NCBI GenBank assembly: GCA_002438345.1
Contig: DJUJ01000089.1
Coordinates: forward strand, 22,997 to 28,259
Direction: 5' to 3'
Length of the DNA: 5,263 nt
Source of the DNA: Paenibacillus sp. UBA6285
Lineage (GTDB): Bacteria > Bacillota > Bacilli > Paenibacillales > Paenibacillaceae
The position numbers and the translations under genes are program-made. Below, in pieces: positions 5,015-5,263 of the stretch. The notes beneath the pieces were generated by a model. It was not told where the DNA came from, ran no database searches, and was given only the letters and a program-made list of their open reading frames with translations. Position 1 is the stretch's first letter; every line of letters begins with the position of its first letter.

Positions 5015-5263
5015 TTATTCTTCTCCCGTCGCAATCGGATTCCCCTCATACGAAATCCAGTCACTCCAACTACCCGCATACAACTTCACATTCCTATACC
5101 CAGCTTTTCCGAGCGCGAGCACATTCGGGCAGGCACTTACACCTGAACCGCAGTACACGATAATCTCTTGCTCAGGATCAATTCCCTCATAATGCTCTTT
5201 CAGCACCTCAATTGATTTCCAGCGCCCTTGCTCATCCAGCACTTCTTTCCAGAACTTATTGAT
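5015..5263 (-). CDS. 3-mercaptopyruvate/thiosulfate sulfurtransferase, rhodanese domain (C-terminal part, 5' truncated)
   Basis: The last 82 residues of a two-domain rhodanese; the start lies beyond the right edge of the window. The frame is open to base 5263, so the GTG at 5240-5242 is an internal valine rather than a start. The active-site loop IVYCGSGVSACPN is visible, its catalytic cysteine encoded at 5150-5152. CGSGV(S/T)A is the loop type of 3-mercaptopyruvate sulfurtransferases (SseA-like), although thiosulfate sulfurtransferase annotation is common for close relatives. The C-terminal signature GYRNVKLYAGSWSDWISYEGNP completes the catalytic C-terminal rhodanese domain; the inactive N-terminal domain would be off-window. 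Such enzymes move a sulfane sulfur from mercaptopyruvate or thiosulfate to thiols or cyanide in the cytosol; full length is about 280 residues. A terminator lies 32 nt downstream. No other sulfur-metabolism gene is in view. Confidence 0.9.
   Translation of the reverse strand: MNKFWKEVLDEQGRWKSIEVLKEHYEGIDPEQEIIVYCGSGVSACPNVLALGKAGYRNVKLYAGSWSDWISYEGNPIATGEE

Noticed and set aside
4867..5163. 98-residue + strand open frame starting at GTG
   Set aside because: Its second half is antisense to the clearly real rhodanese gene and its first half crosses that gene's terminator. The Ser/His-rich product has no recognisable domain and there is no convincing ribosome binding site.
1..5263. CRISPR array, tRNA, rRNA, insertion sequence or phage attachment site
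   Set aside because: No regularly spaced repeats, cloverleaf, ribosomal sequence, transposase fragment or flanking target duplication was seen on either strand.

Overview
The window looks like chromosomal DNA of a spore-former-type Firmicute, probably close to Paenibacillus, Cohnella or Brevibacillus. The grounds are strong GGAGG-type ribosome binding sites, sigma-A-like promoters, intrinsic terminators with U-tracts, a SecA2-type ATPase and a DrrB-type ABC permease. The genus is an inference from style and family resemblance, not from a marker gene. Base composition is uneven. The MFS gene and its upstream region (about 430-1934) are visibly AT-rich, while the SecA-like gene is much richer in G+C, which suggests the MFS segment has a different history.

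Layout, left to right. (1) 1-316, + strand: the C-terminal end of a DrrB-family ABC-2 permease, cut by the window edge. (2) 317-430: a structured region with two hairpins, the second a clear intrinsic terminator. (3) 430-680: an AT-rich regulatory region with a weak promoter, a perfect 15-bp inverted repeat and possible leader peptides. (4) 681-1934, + strand: a complete 12-helix MFS efflux pump of the MefA-like DHA3 type. (5) 1935-2086: three consecutive hairpins, the last a terminator only 23 nt before the next start codon. (6) 2087-2272, + strand: a 61-residue charged coiled-coil protein with no recognisable function. (7) 2293-4581, - strand: a 762-residue SecA paralogue (SecA2 type), convergent with the small gene. 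(8) 4582-5014: the SecA gene's promoter and long 5' leader, then the terminator of the next gene. (9) 5015-5263, - strand: the C-terminal end of a 3-mercaptopyruvate/thiosulfate sulfurtransferase, cut by the window edge.

No single pathway ties these genes together. The ABC permease and the MFS pump are both exporters but have separate transcription signals. The SecA2-like ATPase has its own promoter and no SecY2, Asp or S-layer partner in view. The features most worth a second look are the terminator-like leader in front of the small coiled-coil gene, the operator-like palindrome upstream of the efflux pump, the SecA2-like protein with its aromatic/basic C-terminal tail in place of a zinc finger, and the folded RNA region at 321-426.
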